Shown here: positions 14,642-23,642 of the stretch, in pieces
Numbering within the stretch: the stretch's first letter is position 1
Layout: each line of letters opens with the position of its first letter
Assembly: GCA_044238145.1 (NCBI GenBank)
Contig: JBIIDT010000001.1
Coordinates: 104,528-168,527 of the forward strand
DNA: 64,000 bases
Origin: QWPN01 sp044238145
Lineage (GTDB): Bacteria; Planctomycetota; Planctomycetia; Pirellulales; UBA1268
Reading direction: 5' to 3'
Made by a program: the position numbers and the translations under genes
Notes under the pieces: model-generated
The model's database searches: none
The model's input: only the letters and a program-made list of their open reading frames with translations
What the model was told of the DNA's origin: nothing

Positions 14642-16012
14642 ATGGCCCAGTTCACCGGCTCGCTGGTCAGTTATCCGGCCCGTGTCTCGTTCGTCGCGTA
14701 CGTGGTCGCGATCCTCGTCGGCGGCCTCGTCCTCACGCTCCCCTTCGCCCGGCAGCCGGACCGGCCGCCGGTGTCGCTCGTGGACGGCGTGTTCACCGCC
14801 ACAAGTGCCTGCTGCGTGACTGGCCTGAGCGTCCGCTCGACCCGCCACGACTTCTCGTTCCTCGGGCAGGCCGTGATCCTGGGCCTGATCCAGCTGGGGG
14901 GCCTGGGGATCATGACGATCACGACGCTGCTTTCGTTCCACATGGGGGGGCAGGCGACGCTCAGGCAGCGGGCCGTGGTGGCCGAGACGCTGGGCATCAA
15001 GTCGGGCCGGGACCTCCGCTGGGTCACGGCCGCCGTGCTCCTCACCGTGCTCGTGGCCGAGGCCTGCGGCTTCGGGCTGTTGCTGTGGGCCGACTGGGGC
15101 TCCGCCCCGGCCGCCGAGGTGGCCTGGAAGTCGCTGTTTCACGCGGTTTCGGCCTTCTGCAACGCCGGCTTCGCCCTTCACGATCAGAACCTCGTGCCCG
15201 ACGCGGGGCGGGTGTCGATCAACCTCGTGATCTGCGGCCTGATCATCGTGGGCGGGTTGGGATTCCCGGTGATCTTCGACGTCGTCTCCCGTCTCCGGCG
15301 GCGCGAGGAGTTTTGGGAGCGGCTCCACTTACAGACGAAGATGATGCTCATCGGCACCGCGGCCCTGCTCGCCTTCGGCGCCGCCTCGTTCTGGGCCCTG
15401 GAATGGGAGGAGGCGATCGCCGGCGAGCCGCTGGTCACGAAGCTGCTGATGGGCCTGTTCCACTCCACCACCTGCCGCACCGCCGGCTTCAACACGGTCG
15501 ACTACGCGGCCCTGTCGAGCGCCACCCTGTTCCTGGCGATCATCCTCATGGCGATCGGGGCGGGGCCGTGCTCCACGGGCGGCGGTTTCAAGGTCAGCAC
15601 CTTCATGACGCTCGTGGCCAGCGCCTGGTCCAACTTCCGTGGCTGGAAGCACGTCAACTTCTTTCGCCGGACGATCCCGGAGGCGGCCGTCGAGCGGGCC
15701 ACGGCGACGGCCCTCCTGTTCGCGGCCGTGGCGATCGCGGCGCTGGTGGCGATGCTGGTCGTGGAGTCGAGCGGCTCGGTCGCCGCCCGGCCCCGGTGGT
15801 TCCTCGAGGCCCTCTTCGAGTGCATCTCGGCCCTCGGCACCGTCGGCCTGTCCACCGGCATCACGCCGTCGCTCACCGATCCCGGCAAGCTCGTGCTCGT
15901 GGGGCTGATGCTCCTGGGCCGGCTGGGTCCGATCACCGCGGCCGTCGCCCTGGCTCGCGAGCGCCGTTCCTACCAGCCCCGATTCCCCGAGGAGGAGCCG
16001 CTCATCGGCTGA
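14642..16012 (+). CDS. ktrB: potassium uptake membrane subunit (TrkH/KtrB family)
   Basis: 456 residues, polytopic. Four pore-loop filter segments characteristic of the TrkH/KtrB family are visible: CCVTGLSV, CNAGFAL, CRTAGFNTVDY and LGTVGLSTGI, along with the GPCSTGGGFKVSTF segment. The short N-terminus (SYPARVSFVAYVVAILVGGL) and overall length fit KtrB better than TrkH. It imports K+ in a Na+- or H+-dependent manner. The regulatory subunit gene starts 5 bases downstream. ATG 14642 is chosen; the frame stays open upstream but that stretch is not hydrophobic or family-like. Confidence 0.92.
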   Translation: MAQFTGSLVSYPARVSFVAYVVAILVGGLVLTLPFARQPDRPPVSLVDGVFTATSACCVTGLSVRSTRHDFSFLGQAVILGLIQLGGLGIMTITTLLSFHMGGQATLRQRAVVAETLGIKSGRDLRWVTAAVLLTVLVAEACGFGLLLWADWGSAPAAEVAWKSLFHAVSAFCNAGFALHDQNLVPDAGRVSINLVICGLIIVGGLGFPVIFDVVSRLRRREEFWERLHLQTKMMLIGTAALLAFGAASFWALEWEEAIAGEPLVTKLLMGLFHSTTCRTAGFNTVDYAALSSATLFLAIILMAIGAGPCSTGGGFKVSTFMTLVASAWSNFRGWKHVNFFRRTIPEAAVERATATALLFAAVAIAALVAMLVVESSGSVAARPRWFLEALFECISALGTVGLSTGITPSLTDPGKLVLVGLMLLGRLGPITAAVALARERRSYQPRFPEEEPLIG

Positions 16013-16017
16013 ACCCC

Positions 16018-16686
16018 ATGGCACAGACTGGCAAGAGGTTCATCATGCTCGGGATGGGCTCGTTCGGCACGGCCCTGGCCACGAAGCTCGCCGCCAACGG
16101 CTGTCGCGTCACGGGCGTGGACGGCCGCCGCGAGCGGCTCGAGGCGGTGAAGAACGCGATCCACGAGGCGGTGATCGGCGACGCCACCGACCGGGAGGTG
16201 CTGGAGAACCTGCCGATCAAGGACGCGACCGCCGTCTTCATCTCGCTCGGCGAGAACATCTCGCAGTCGCTCCTCGCCACGCTGCACGTCAAGGAACTGG
16301 GGGCGCGGAACGTGATCGTGAAGGGAGTGACCCATGAACACGGCAAGATCCTCTCGCACCTGGGCGTCGATCGGGTGGTGTTTCCCGAGGAGGAAGTGGC
16401 CCGCGAGCTCGCCGACCGCATGACCTGGCCGAACGTCCTCGACTACCTGCCGATCGACCCCGAGTACAGCGTGGCGGAGGTGGCGATGCCCTCGTCGCTC
16501 TCCGGCAAGACGCTCGCCGAGGCCAACCTGCGGAGCCGGATCGGCGTCCACGTGATGGGGCTCAAGGACGTCATGAAGGGCAAGTTCGAGATGTTCCCCG
16601 ACGGCAAGACGCGGCTCCTCGAGGACCAGGTGCTCCTCGTCGTGGGCCGCGAGACCGAGATCGCCGCCCTGCGGGAGATGCCGTAG
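16018..16686 (+). CDS. ktrA: potassium uptake regulatory subunit (TrkA/KtrA family)
   Basis: 222 residues. The RCK-N Rossmann domain carries the nucleotide-binding loop MLGMGSFGTALATKL followed by the acidic VTGVDGRRERL, then VIGDATDREVLENL and VFISLGENISQSLLATLHVKELG. The RCK-C domain begins around residue 145 (AEVAMPSSLSGKTLAEANL) and ends in LLEDQVLLVVGRETEI. It forms the cytoplasmic gating ring that binds NAD(H)/ATP and possibly a cyclic dinucleotide. Single RCK_N plus RCK_C fits KtrA rather than the double-length TrkA. It is cotranscribed with ktrB. Confidence 0.93.
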   Translation: MAQTGKRFIMLGMGSFGTALATKLAANGCRVTGVDGRRERLEAVKNAIHEAVIGDATDREVLENLPIKDATAVFISLGENISQSLLATLHVKELGARNVIVKGVTHEHGKILSHLGVDRVVFPEEEVARELADRMTWPNVLDYLPIDPEYSVAEVAMPSSLSGKTLAEANLRSRIGVHVMGLKDVMKGKFEMFPDGKTRLLEDQVLLVVGRETEIAALREMP

Positions 16687-16728
16687 GTTCTCCACCGTCC
16701 CTCGGACCGCATCCAGAGGAGTCTCGCC

Positions 16729-18048
16729 ATGCATCGATTGATTTGCATCACGCTCGTCGCCGGCGCGGTCGCGGCCTGGTCCTTCGCGGCCGCCCGGGCC
16801 GAGCACTGGCCGCAGTGGCGCGGCCCGCGGCACGACGGCGTCGCCGCCGTCCGGGGGCTGCCCGCGGGCTGGTCGAAGACGAAGCACGTCGCCTGGCGGA
16901 CGCCGCTGCCGGGCCGCGCGGGGGCGACGCCCTGCGTGTGGGGCGACCGCGTGTTCCTCACGAGCAACGAGGGGGACGACCTCGTGCTCCTGGGCGTGAA
17001 CGCCCGCGACGGCGCGATCCTCTGGAAGCGGCGGGTGTGCGGGGGCAACGCCGACGCCCGTGCCGGCGAGGGCAACTCGGCCTCCCCGTCGCCGTGCACC
17101 GACGGCGAGCACGTGTGGGTGTTCTTCGGCACCGGCATCCTCGCCTGCTACACGGTCGACGGCCGCGAGGTCTGGAAGCTCGATGCCAACGAGCGGTTCG
17201 GGAAGATCGACATCCAGTTCGGCATGACGAGCACGCCCGTCCTCGACGGCGACGCCCTGTACCTGCAGCTGATCCACGGGCCGATGAAGCTCGGCGACGA
17301 CACCCGCACCGGCAAGGTGATCCGCCTCGACAAGCGCTCCGGCGCCACCGTGTGGACGGTGGACCGGGTCACGGACGCCCAGTTCGAGTGCAAGCACTCC
17401 TACGCGTCGCCGTTTCTCTACCGGCACGACGGCCGCGAGTTCCTCGTCGTCCACGGGGCCGACTGCGTCACGGGCCACGCCCTCGCCGACGGCCGCGAAC
17501 TCTGGCGGTTCGGCGGGCTCAACGGTCCGTCCGCCACCAACCCCAAGCCGCACGACCAGACGTTCCGGCTTGTGGCGTCGCCATGCGTCGCCCCGGGCAC
17601 GATCATCGTGCCGACCTGCAAGGGGGGGCCGACCGTCGCCCTCCGCGTGGGCGACGACCTGGCAGGCGACTGCACCGGCAAGCGGTCGGTCGTGAAGTGG
17701 ATCAATCCCGTCACGCCCGACGTAAGCATCCCGCTGGTCGCCGACGGCCTGGTCTACATGCTCCACAAGGACGGCAAACTGCAGTGCGTCGACCTGGAGA
17801 CCGGCAAGGACGTCTACTTCGAGCGGACGCACACCGGCCAGCACCGTTCGAGCCCGCTCCTTGCCGACGGCCGGCTGTACTACGGGTCGAACGACGGCTG
17901 GGTGACCGTCGTGCGGCCGGGTCGAACGTTCGAGCAGCTCGACGCGATCGACTTCGGCGGCGAGGCGATCACGGCCTCGCTGGTGGCGGTCGACGGCACG
18001 CTCTACGTGCGGTCGTACGACGCGCTGTACGCGATCCGGGCCGACTGA
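16729..18048 (+). CDS. secreted PQQ-like beta-propeller protein
   Basis: 439 residues. Signal peptide RLICITLVAGAVAAWSFAAARA and opening HWPQWRGPRHDGVAA, as in the two operonic propellers earlier in the window. Blades show ATPCVWGDRVFLTS, GILACYTVDGREVWKLDA, HGPMKLGDDTRTGKVIRLD and LADGRLYYGSNDGWVTVV. It is probably exported to the periplasm. It sits 42 bases after ktrA in the same direction, but the coupling is loose and an independent start is likely. Substrate or partner unknown. Confidence 0.9.
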   Translation: MHRLICITLVAGAVAAWSFAAARAEHWPQWRGPRHDGVAAVRGLPAGWSKTKHVAWRTPLPGRAGATPCVWGDRVFLTSNEGDDLVLLGVNARDGAILWKRRVCGGNADARAGEGNSASPSPCTDGEHVWVFFGTGILACYTVDGREVWKLDANERFGKIDIQFGMTSTPVLDGDALYLQLIHGPMKLGDDTRTGKVIRLDKRSGATVWTVDRVTDAQFECKHSYASPFLYRHDGREFLVVHGADCVTGHALADGRELWRFGGLNGPSATNPKPHDQTFRLVASPCVAPGTIIVPTCKGGPTVALRVGDDLAGDCTGKRSVVKWINPVTPDVSIPLVADGLVYMLHKDGKLQCVDLETGKDVYFERTHTGQHRSSPLLADGRLYYGSNDGWVTVVRPGRTFEQLDAIDFGGEAITASLVAVDGTLYVRSYDALYAIRAD

Positions 18049-18051
18049 CCG

Positions 18052-18513
18052 CTACTGGCCCGGCACGCCGGGGGGCAGGGCGATCTCGACGTCGCCGGGC
18101 GGCGGGGCGGTGGGCGTGCCGGCTGGCTTGGCGGCGGGGTCGAACTTGGGCGTGTCGGTGCCGGTGCGGGCCTCGAGGTCGGCGAGCAGCGAGAGCTTCT
18201 CCGCCCCGGCCGGCCGCAGTTCCAGGTGCGTGATTCCCCACTGGTCGCGGGTCTTCTTGCCCTCGACCACGACGATGCCGGCGCCCTTCGGCCCCTTGGC
18301 GTCGAACTGGATGGCGGCGATGCCGTCCACCTCGTTGGCCGTGCCGCGAACCGTCGGGCCGCAGGTCACCGGGGTGCCGAGCACCTCCGCGACGCGGGCG
18401 TTGGCCTGCACCTCCTCGGTGGCCTCGATCGCGAGCGGATGCTTGGCCAGGCGGTTGCAGCCGGCGGCACCGAGCAGGAGGAGGCAGGCCAGGAGGCGGA
18501 TGAGGGCAGGCAC
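18052..18513 (-). CDS. Coa1/Tim21-like lipoprotein
   Basis: 153 residues starting at GTG 18513. A lipoprotein signal ends in the lipobox LGAAGC. The globular part reads EEVQANARVAEVLGTPV, GTANEVDGIAAIQFDAKGPK, GAGIVVVEGKKTRDQWGITH, and LELRPAG. This order (helix ending in LGTP, then a strand with a GPKG turn, then V.V...R..W.I..L) matches the cytochrome c oxidase assembly factor Coa1/Tim21-like family. If correct, the mature protein acts at the outer face of the membrane. The last 40 residues are a Pro/Ala-rich tail. No oxidase gene is nearby, so the pathway link is inference. Confidence 0.7.
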   Translation of the reverse strand: MPALIRLLACLLLLGAAGCNRLAKHPLAIEATEEVQANARVAEVLGTPVTCGPTVRGTANEVDGIAAIQFDAKGPKGAGIVVVEGKKTRDQWGITHLELRPAGAEKLSLLADLEARTGTDTPKFDPAAKPAGTPTAPPPGDVEIALPPGVPGQ

Positions 18514-18566
18514 GGGCGTGGCTCCGGATCGGGGTGAACGGTCGGGGACGGGCTGCGCGAGGCCGA

Positions 18567-19166
18567 TCAACCCTTGGCGTCGTGCTGCCGGCACCAGGCG
18601 ATCTTGTCGGCGGTTGTCGTGGGGAGACTGCCCGAGGCGGCCTTGGTCGCCTTCTTTGGAGCGGGCGCCACCGGCTCCTCCGCGGCTTGTGCCTCCGGTT
18701 CGGCGGCGGCGGGCTCCGCCTTCGCGGCCCGGGCCCGGGCGAGGATCTCCGCCGTCGAGGGTTTTCCGGCGGCGGCCGGCTTCGCGGCCGGCGCCGCGCC
18801 CGCCTTGGCCCGTGCGGCGGCGAGGATGTCGGCGGTGGACGGCTTCTTCGCGCCGGCCGCGGCGGCCGGCTTGGCGGCGGCCGGCTTGGCCGCCTTCTCC
18901 GTCGGCCCGGCCGGCTTGGCGGCCTTCTCCTTCGGCTCCGCCGGCTTGGGCAGCGGCTTGGGCACGATCTTCAGCGCCGTCGGGTCGATGTCGTACCAGC
19001 CGACGTTGTTGAACTGGTCGAACTCGACCAGGCAGCGGCCGTTCATGTTGACCGTCTTCACGAAGCCCGTCGCCTTGGCGAACCGGGCCAGTTCCGGGGC
19101 CGGCGAATCGACCACCACGTACTTGTCGGTCCACTCGGCCTTGAGCCGCTCGATGACGTCGAACAT
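18567..19166 (-). CDS. hypothetical protein with a short globular N-domain and an Ala/Lys/Pro-rich tail
   Basis: 199 residues. The N-terminal 70 residues look folded (MFDVIERLKAEWTDKYVVV, FVKTVNMNGRCLVEFDQFN, VGWYDIDPTALKIV) and resemble a small beta-barrel with an aromatic end. The middle is a repetitive Ala/Lys/Pro linker. Two near-copies of a peptide occur in it, KPSTADILAAARAKA and KPSTAEILARARAAKA. The C-terminus ends in KIAWCRQHDAKG. The duplicated ADILAAAR peptide looks like a short linear binding motif or an amphipathic helix. Cytoplasmic, no signal. Function unknown. Confidence 0.75.
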   Translation of the reverse strand: MFDVIERLKAEWTDKYVVVDSPAPELARFAKATGFVKTVNMNGRCLVEFDQFNNVGWYDIDPTALKIVPKPLPKPAEPKEKAAKPAGPTEKAAKPAAAKPAAAAGAKKPSTADILAAARAKAGAAPAAKPAAAGKPSTAEILARARAAKAEPAAAEPEAQAAEEPVAPAPKKATKAASGSLPTTTADKIAWCRQHDAKG

Positions 19167-19257
19167 GGCGGGTTTCCGGTCGGGACGAAGGACCGCTCCG
19201 GGCGGCGATCCAGACCCCCCGAATGTGATCGATCGTCGGGGCCGTCGCAAGATGCGG

Positions 19258-19761
19258 TCAGGGCCGCCGCGGCCCGGCAGCCGCCGGCACCGGCGCCAGG
19301 CCAGCCGGTCCCACGGTATACGCCCACTGCACCGTCCGCGGCAGGTCGCCGTCGGCGGCCTGCGGCGTGGCCTGCATGGAGCCGCCATCAGCCGCCCGGT
19401 AGGTCGAGCCGAGCCAGCCCGGCGGCTCCTGGATCCGGCAGGCGACCTCGAAGAGGAGCGTGTCGGGACGGTCGGGGTGGGCCGCGACGCTGACGGAGAA
19501 GTGGGACCGCCCGGCGAGCCCGAGCCCGAGGATCGCGGGCCGCCCGGCGGCACTGACGAGAGAGACTTCCGTGAGCACCGGCGACGCAGGCCAGCGCGGG
19601 TCGGCGGCCGGGTCCGCGGGTCCCTCGACGGACTCGAGCCGTGAACCGTCCGCCAAGGCCACGACGTGTCGCCACCGATCGTGCTCGTGGAGAAAGACAA
19701 TTTCGGTCGCCCCAGTGCGGAGCCGGACCACGGTCCGCTTCGTCGTTACCGGTTCACTCAT
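19258..19761 (-). CDS. hypothetical protein (167 aa)
   Basis: A predominantly beta protein of 167 residues without a signal peptide: RTVVRLRTGATEIVFLHEHD, WRHVVALADGSRL, LTEVSLVSAAGRPAILGLGL and HFSVSVAAHPDRPDTLLFEV. The pattern of alternating strands suggests a single beta-sandwich or barrel domain. Its start overlaps the stop of the DKNYY lipoprotein gene by four bases (ATGA), so the two are coupled. No named family recognised. Confidence 0.7.
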   Translation of the reverse strand: MSEPVTTKRTVVRLRTGATEIVFLHEHDRWRHVVALADGSRLESVEGPADPAADPRWPASPVLTEVSLVSAAGRPAILGLGLAGRSHFSVSVAAHPDRPDTLLFEVACRIQEPPGWLGSTYRAADGGSMQATPQAADGDLPRTVQWAYTVGPAGLAPVPAAAGPRRP

Positions 19762-20615
19762 GGGTTGGCCGCCGGAAGGGGACGCCTGCGGAAGGCCATC
19801 CGGGGCGGGCCACGGTGATCGTCTCCACTCCGTTCATCGACCACGCGGAAGATCCACTCCTCGCGATCCGTACGGCCGCCGTGGTCCCAGAGGCGGCCGC
19901 CGTCCTGCCAGACTCGGGACGGGCCCGGAGGCCGGACCGGCTGAAACGCGACCGGATCACACCCCGGCACCGGCCAGCCCTTCCAATACACCCCCCTCGC
20001 GTCGCGGGCGAATGTGTCGTCTGCGGCGCAGATCGAGAACGAGTCCGCATCGACTCCCGGTAGCTCGCGGCCGTACCAATAAAACGCCTCGTCGTCCCGC
20101 GCCCAGCCGTCGCGATCGAGGAGCCGAAACGACGCGATGTCCCGCGGCACGAAGCCCTGCAGCCCGTAAAACACCCGCTCCCGGTCCCGCCACACGCCGG
20201 GCTTGATCCGGGTGAACGTGTCGGGATCGGCGGCTTCAACCCGGACGATGTTCCTGCTCACGCCGTACCGCATGAATATCGCCCGGTCGTCGCGAAACAC
20301 CGCCCGATCGTCGCGGAAGTCCGATCCGAAGAACCGGAACGACTTGGGATCGGCCCATTCGATCTTCTTCGGCCCCTCGAACACCTTGCGGGCGTCACGG
20401 CCGAAATCCCCGCCCACGCCCGGAATCTCGAAGGCCTCGAACGTGGCCGCATCGGCCCCGATCACCGGGAAGCGTCGCGTGCCGTTGCCCTCATCCCAGG
20501 TCTGGTACGTGACGCGGTTGTTCGTCTTGTCGATCACGTACCCTCGGTAACAGCCGGAAGATGCCAGCAGGACCACGCTCGCCGCGACGAGGCGAATGAC
20601 GGCAGTTCCGTGCAC
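19758..20615 (-). CDS. DKNYY-family lipoprotein
   Basis: 285 residues. An N-terminal lipoprotein signal ends with the lipobox ASSGC. The body has tandem degenerate DKNYY units of about 20 residues: FFGSDFRDDRAVFRDDRAIF, VWRDRERVFYGLQ, WARDDEAFYWYGRELPG and FARDARGVYWKGWPVPG, each alternating a charged D-[DR]-x-x-[VA]-[FY] core with the next. The family occurs in many bacteria and its function is unknown; a surface lipoprotein is likely. It is the upstream gene of a two-gene unit. Confidence 0.85.
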   Translation of the reverse strand: MHGTAVIRLVAASVVLLASSGCYRGYVIDKTNNRVTYQTWDEGNGTRRFPVIGADAATFEAFEIPGVGGDFGRDARKVFEGPKKIEWADPKSFRFFGSDFRDDRAVFRDDRAIFMRYGVSRNIVRVEAADPDTFTRIKPGVWRDRERVFYGLQGFVPRDIASFRLLDRDGWARDDEAFYWYGRELPGVDADSFSICAADDTFARDARGVYWKGWPVPGCDPVAFQPVRPPGPSRVWQDGGRLWDHGGRTDREEWIFRVVDERSGDDHRGPPRMAFRRRPLPAANP

Positions 20616-20734
20616 GGCCGAGGGTTTCCGAGGGTCAGGCGACGGGCCACGTCGCTCGGCGACCTGCGATTGTAGCCCGCTGCCGTTTACGATGGAGCCG
20701 GATCGGTCCCGGTCGCCCAGGAACCCTCGCCTCG

Positions 20735-21661
20735 ATGGAACCGCGTCGCTCGTTCGGCTGGCCGATCCTCCTGGGCGTGGTGCTCATCGGCTCGATCATC
20801 ACGCTCGGCGTGGGCTGGGTCCTCGTCAGCATCGCGGCGGCCCTCGGCTCCATGGAGCGGAACGAGAGCGCCGCCTTCTATTGGGCCGTGCTCGGCGTCG
20901 GCGTGGCCCTGCTCGTGGTCGTGCTCGCGGGCGTGATCGTCTACCTGGCGCTGACGATCAAGGCGATCGCCCTCTCGCAGCGGCAGAGCAACTTCATCGA
21001 CAGCGTGACGCACGAACTGAAGAGCCCGCTGGCCTCGCTCAAGCTCTCGCTGCAGACGCTCGGCCGCCGGCCGCTGCCGCCGGAGCAGCAGGCCGACTTC
21101 CACCGCATCATGCTCCAGGACGTGGAGCGGCTCGACGGCCTCATCGACCATCTGCTCGACGCGGCCAAGACGCTGCAGCGGCGGCCACGGGCCGCCGACG
21201 CCACGGCGGTCGAGCCGGTGCTGCGGGGCGTCTGCACCGCCGTGGCGGAACGCTACGGCCTGCCCCCGGAGACGGTCACGCTGGCGTGCGATCCGCCGGG
21301 CCTGCGGGCCGTGGCCCGCGACGCCGATCTCGAGATCGTGTTTCGCAACCTGATCGACAACGCCGTGAAGTATTCGCTGCCCGCGCCGCGCGTGGAGGTG
21401 ACGGTGGCGGCAGCGGCCCCGGGAAGGCTGGCCGTGCGGGTCGCCGACAACGGCCCCGGGATTCCCGTCGCCCGCCGCCACGACGTGTTCCGGCGGTTCT
21501 TCCGGCTGGGCAGCGAACTGGAGCGGTCGACGCCGGGCACCGGCTTGGGCCTGTTCCTCGTGCGGTCCCTGGTGCGGCAGATGCGCGGGAAGGTGACGGT
21601 GCAGGGCCGGATGCCGCCACCGGGCTCGGTGTTCGAGGTCGACCTGCCCGCCACCGCCTGA
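20735..21661 (+). CDS. two-pass membrane histidine kinase
   Basis: 308 residues. Two membrane helices near the N-terminus (PILLGVVLIGSIITLGVGWV and VLGVGVALLVVVLAGVIVYL) are joined by a very short loop, so no large extracellular sensor exists. The HisKA box FIDSVTHELKSPLASL has phospho-acceptor His93. The ATPase domain shows NLIDNAVKYS, VADNGPGIP and GTGLGLFLVRSL. The likely partner is the response regulator at 24408-25148, the nearest one without a kinase, though it is transcribed in the opposite direction and is separated by purH and trpC. Confidence 0.9.
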   Translation: MEPRRSFGWPILLGVVLIGSIITLGVGWVLVSIAAALGSMERNESAAFYWAVLGVGVALLVVVLAGVIVYLALTIKAIALSQRQSNFIDSVTHELKSPLASLKLSLQTLGRRPLPPEQQADFHRIMLQDVERLDGLIDHLLDAAKTLQRRPRAADATAVEPVLRGVCTAVAERYGLPPETVTLACDPPGLRAVARDADLEIVFRNLIDNAVKYSLPAPRVEVTVAAAAPGRLAVRVADNGPGIPVARRHDVFRRFFRLGSELERSTPGTGLGLFLVRSLVRQMRGKVTVQGRMPPPGSVFEVDLPATA

Positions 21662-21691
21662 AGGGCCGTGCGGCCGCGCCGCGGGGCGCCG

Positions 21692-21719
21692 TGGACAGAC
21701 GGCGGCGGTCGCCTACTTT
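21692..21719 (+). promoter_or_regulatory. candidate sigma-70-type promoter for purH
   Basis: TGGACA (21692-21697), a 16-base spacer, and TACTTT (21714-21719), 31 bases before the purH ATG. The match is good for a GC-rich genome; no experimental support. Confidence 0.45.
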
Positions 21720-21750
21720 GGGGCTTTCCGTGCCCGAGGAATCCTTCGCC

Positions 21751-23403
21751 ATGCATGCCCACGCCGCCCGCACCGCCGACCTGCCCGCCATCGACGTCGT
21801 TCCCATCCGCCGCGTGCTCGTGAGCCTGTTCGACAAGTCGGGCATCGACCGGCTCGCGGCCGGCCTCAAGGCGGCCGGCGTCCACGTGGTCAGCACCGGC
21901 GGCACGCAGGCGGCGCTCGCCAGCCAGGGGCTCGAGGTCGAGGACATCTCCGCCGTGACGGGCTTCCCGGAGGTGCTCGACGGCCGCGTGAAGACGCTGC
22001 ACCCGCACGTCTTCGCCGGGATCCTCGCGCGGGGCGACCGCTCCGACGACCTGGAGGTGCTCGCCGCCCACGGCATCGACCGCTTCGACGCCGTGATCGT
22101 CAACCTCTACGCCTTCGAGCGGGTGATCGCCAAGCCCGACTGCCGGCCGGCCGACGCCATCGAACTGATCGACATCGGCGGCCCGAGCCTCGTCCGCGCG
22201 GCGGCCAAGAACCACGCCTTCACGGCGGTGGTCACGAGCCCGGAGCAGTACGACGATTTCCTCGCGGCCATCGCCCGCGGCGGCACGACGCTCGCCGACC
22301 GCCGGCTGCTCGCGGCCCGGGCCTTCGAGCACACCGCCAACTACGACGCCGTGATCGCCCGCTGGATGGCCCGCCACGCCGGGCTGGTGGCCGACGCCGC
22401 GGCGGCGGACGAGGCGGCCGCGACGGACGACCCGCCGCTCCCGTCCCGGGTGACGCTCGACCTCGAGCGGCGGCTGCCGCTGCGCTACGGCGAGAATCCG
22501 CACCAGTCGGCCGCCCTCTTCGCCCCCATCGGCACCCACGTCGGGCTCGCCGGCGCGAAGCAGCTCTGCGGCAAGGAACTCTCCTACAACAACCTGCTCG
22601 ATCTCGACGCCGCGACGCGACTCGCGGGCTTGCTCCAGGATCCCGCCGCCGTCGTCATCAAGCACACCAATCCCTGCGGTGCCGCCTCCGCCGACACCGT
22701 CGCCGCGGCATTGGCCACCGCGATGGCGGCCGACCCCACGAGCGCCTTCGGCTCGATCGTCGCGGTCAACCGCACGTTCGACCGGGCCTGCGCCGAGCTG
22801 CTCCTCGCGCCGGGGCTGTTCGTGGAGGTGATCGCGGCCCCGGCCTTCGCGCGGGAGGCCGTCGAACTCCTGACGACGAAGCCGACCTGGAAGGCGAGCG
22901 TGCGACTAGTCGAGGTGCCGGCCGGCGACCCGTGGGAGGCGACGGCGGGGCTCGAGTTTCGCAGCATCGCCGGCGGCCTGCTCGCCCAGCGGCCCGACGA
23001 CACCTGCGACGATCCGGCCGCCTGGCGAGTGGTGACGAAGGCGGCCCCCGCGGCCGAACTCACGCAGGCCCTCGACTTCGCCTTCACGATCGTCCGCCGG
23101 CTGACGAGCAACGCGATCGCCGTCTGCCAGGGCACGAGCCTCGCCGGCGCCGGCATCGGCCAGACGAGCCGCGTCGATTCGGTGCGGATCGCGCTAGAAA
23201 AGGCGGGGGCGAAGGCCCGCGGGGGCGTGCTCGCCTCCGACGCGTTCTTCCCGTTCCCCGACTCGATCGACCTGATCGCGAAGGCCGGGATCGCCGCGGT
23301 GGTGCAGCCGGGGGGCTCGAAGCGTGACGCCGAGGTGATCGCGGCAGCCGACGCGGCCGGGATCCCCATGGTGTTCACCGCGCGCCGGCACTTTCGGCAT
23401 TAG
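21751..23403 (+). CDS. purH: bifunctional AICAR formyltransferase / IMP cyclohydrolase
   Basis: 550 residues; performs the last two steps of IMP synthesis. The N-terminal IMP cyclohydrolase domain has LVSLFDKSGI, VVSTGGTQAAL, FPEVLDGRVKTLHPHVFAGI and IDIGGPSLVRAAAKN. The C-terminal transformylase domain has RYGENPHQSAA, the catalytic KHTNPCGAA segment, DPTSAFGSIVAVNR, RLTSNAIAV and VQPGGSKRDAEVI. The N-terminus carries about 20 extra residues before IRRVLVSLFDK. Other purine genes (purL, purQ) lie 20 kb away. A candidate promoter lies just upstream. Confidence 0.97.
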   Translation: MHAHAARTADLPAIDVVPIRRVLVSLFDKSGIDRLAAGLKAAGVHVVSTGGTQAALASQGLEVEDISAVTGFPEVLDGRVKTLHPHVFAGILARGDRSDDLEVLAAHGIDRFDAVIVNLYAFERVIAKPDCRPADAIELIDIGGPSLVRAAAKNHAFTAVVTSPEQYDDFLAAIARGGTTLADRRLLAARAFEHTANYDAVIARWMARHAGLVADAAAADEAAATDDPPLPSRVTLDLERRLPLRYGENPHQSAALFAPIGTHVGLAGAKQLCGKELSYNNLLDLDAATRLAGLLQDPAAVVIKHTNPCGAASADTVAAALATAMAADPTSAFGSIVAVNRTFDRACAELLLAPGLFVEVIAAPAFAREAVELLTTKPTWKASVRLVEVPAGDPWEATAGLEFRSIAGGLLAQRPDDTCDDPAAWRVVTKAAPAAELTQALDFAFTIVRRLTSNAIAVCQGTSLAGAGIGQTSRVDSVRIALEKAGAKARGGVLASDAFFPFPDSIDLIAKAGIAAVVQPGGSKRDAEVIAAADAAGIPMVFTARRHFRH

Positions 23404-23642
23404 GGTGTTGCCCGTTCCGCAGGAACCGGCGGCCGCACGGTCTCGCGGTCCACGACGCCGGGGACGGCAGAGGCCTCGGCTTCGGGATGCGAGGATACGC
23501 ATACTCGCCTCACCCTCCGCCGATCCCCGGCTCGCCGCTTGGCAGAGAGCCGATGGACGAATTGAACTGCGATCCTCGAGCCAACTCGTCAGCGTCCGAA
23601 AGTGCTTATAGTTTGCTTGGAGTTGCTGATGCGGAGCCGGAC
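23404..23642. other. purH-trpC intergenic region
   Basis: About 240 bases. A TATAGT hexamer at 23607-23612 could be a -10 box for trpC, 31 bases before the chosen GTG, but no fitting -35 box was found. The trpC frame is open through part of this region (ATG 23553), which leaves a longer start possible. Nothing else recognised. Confidence 0.35.
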
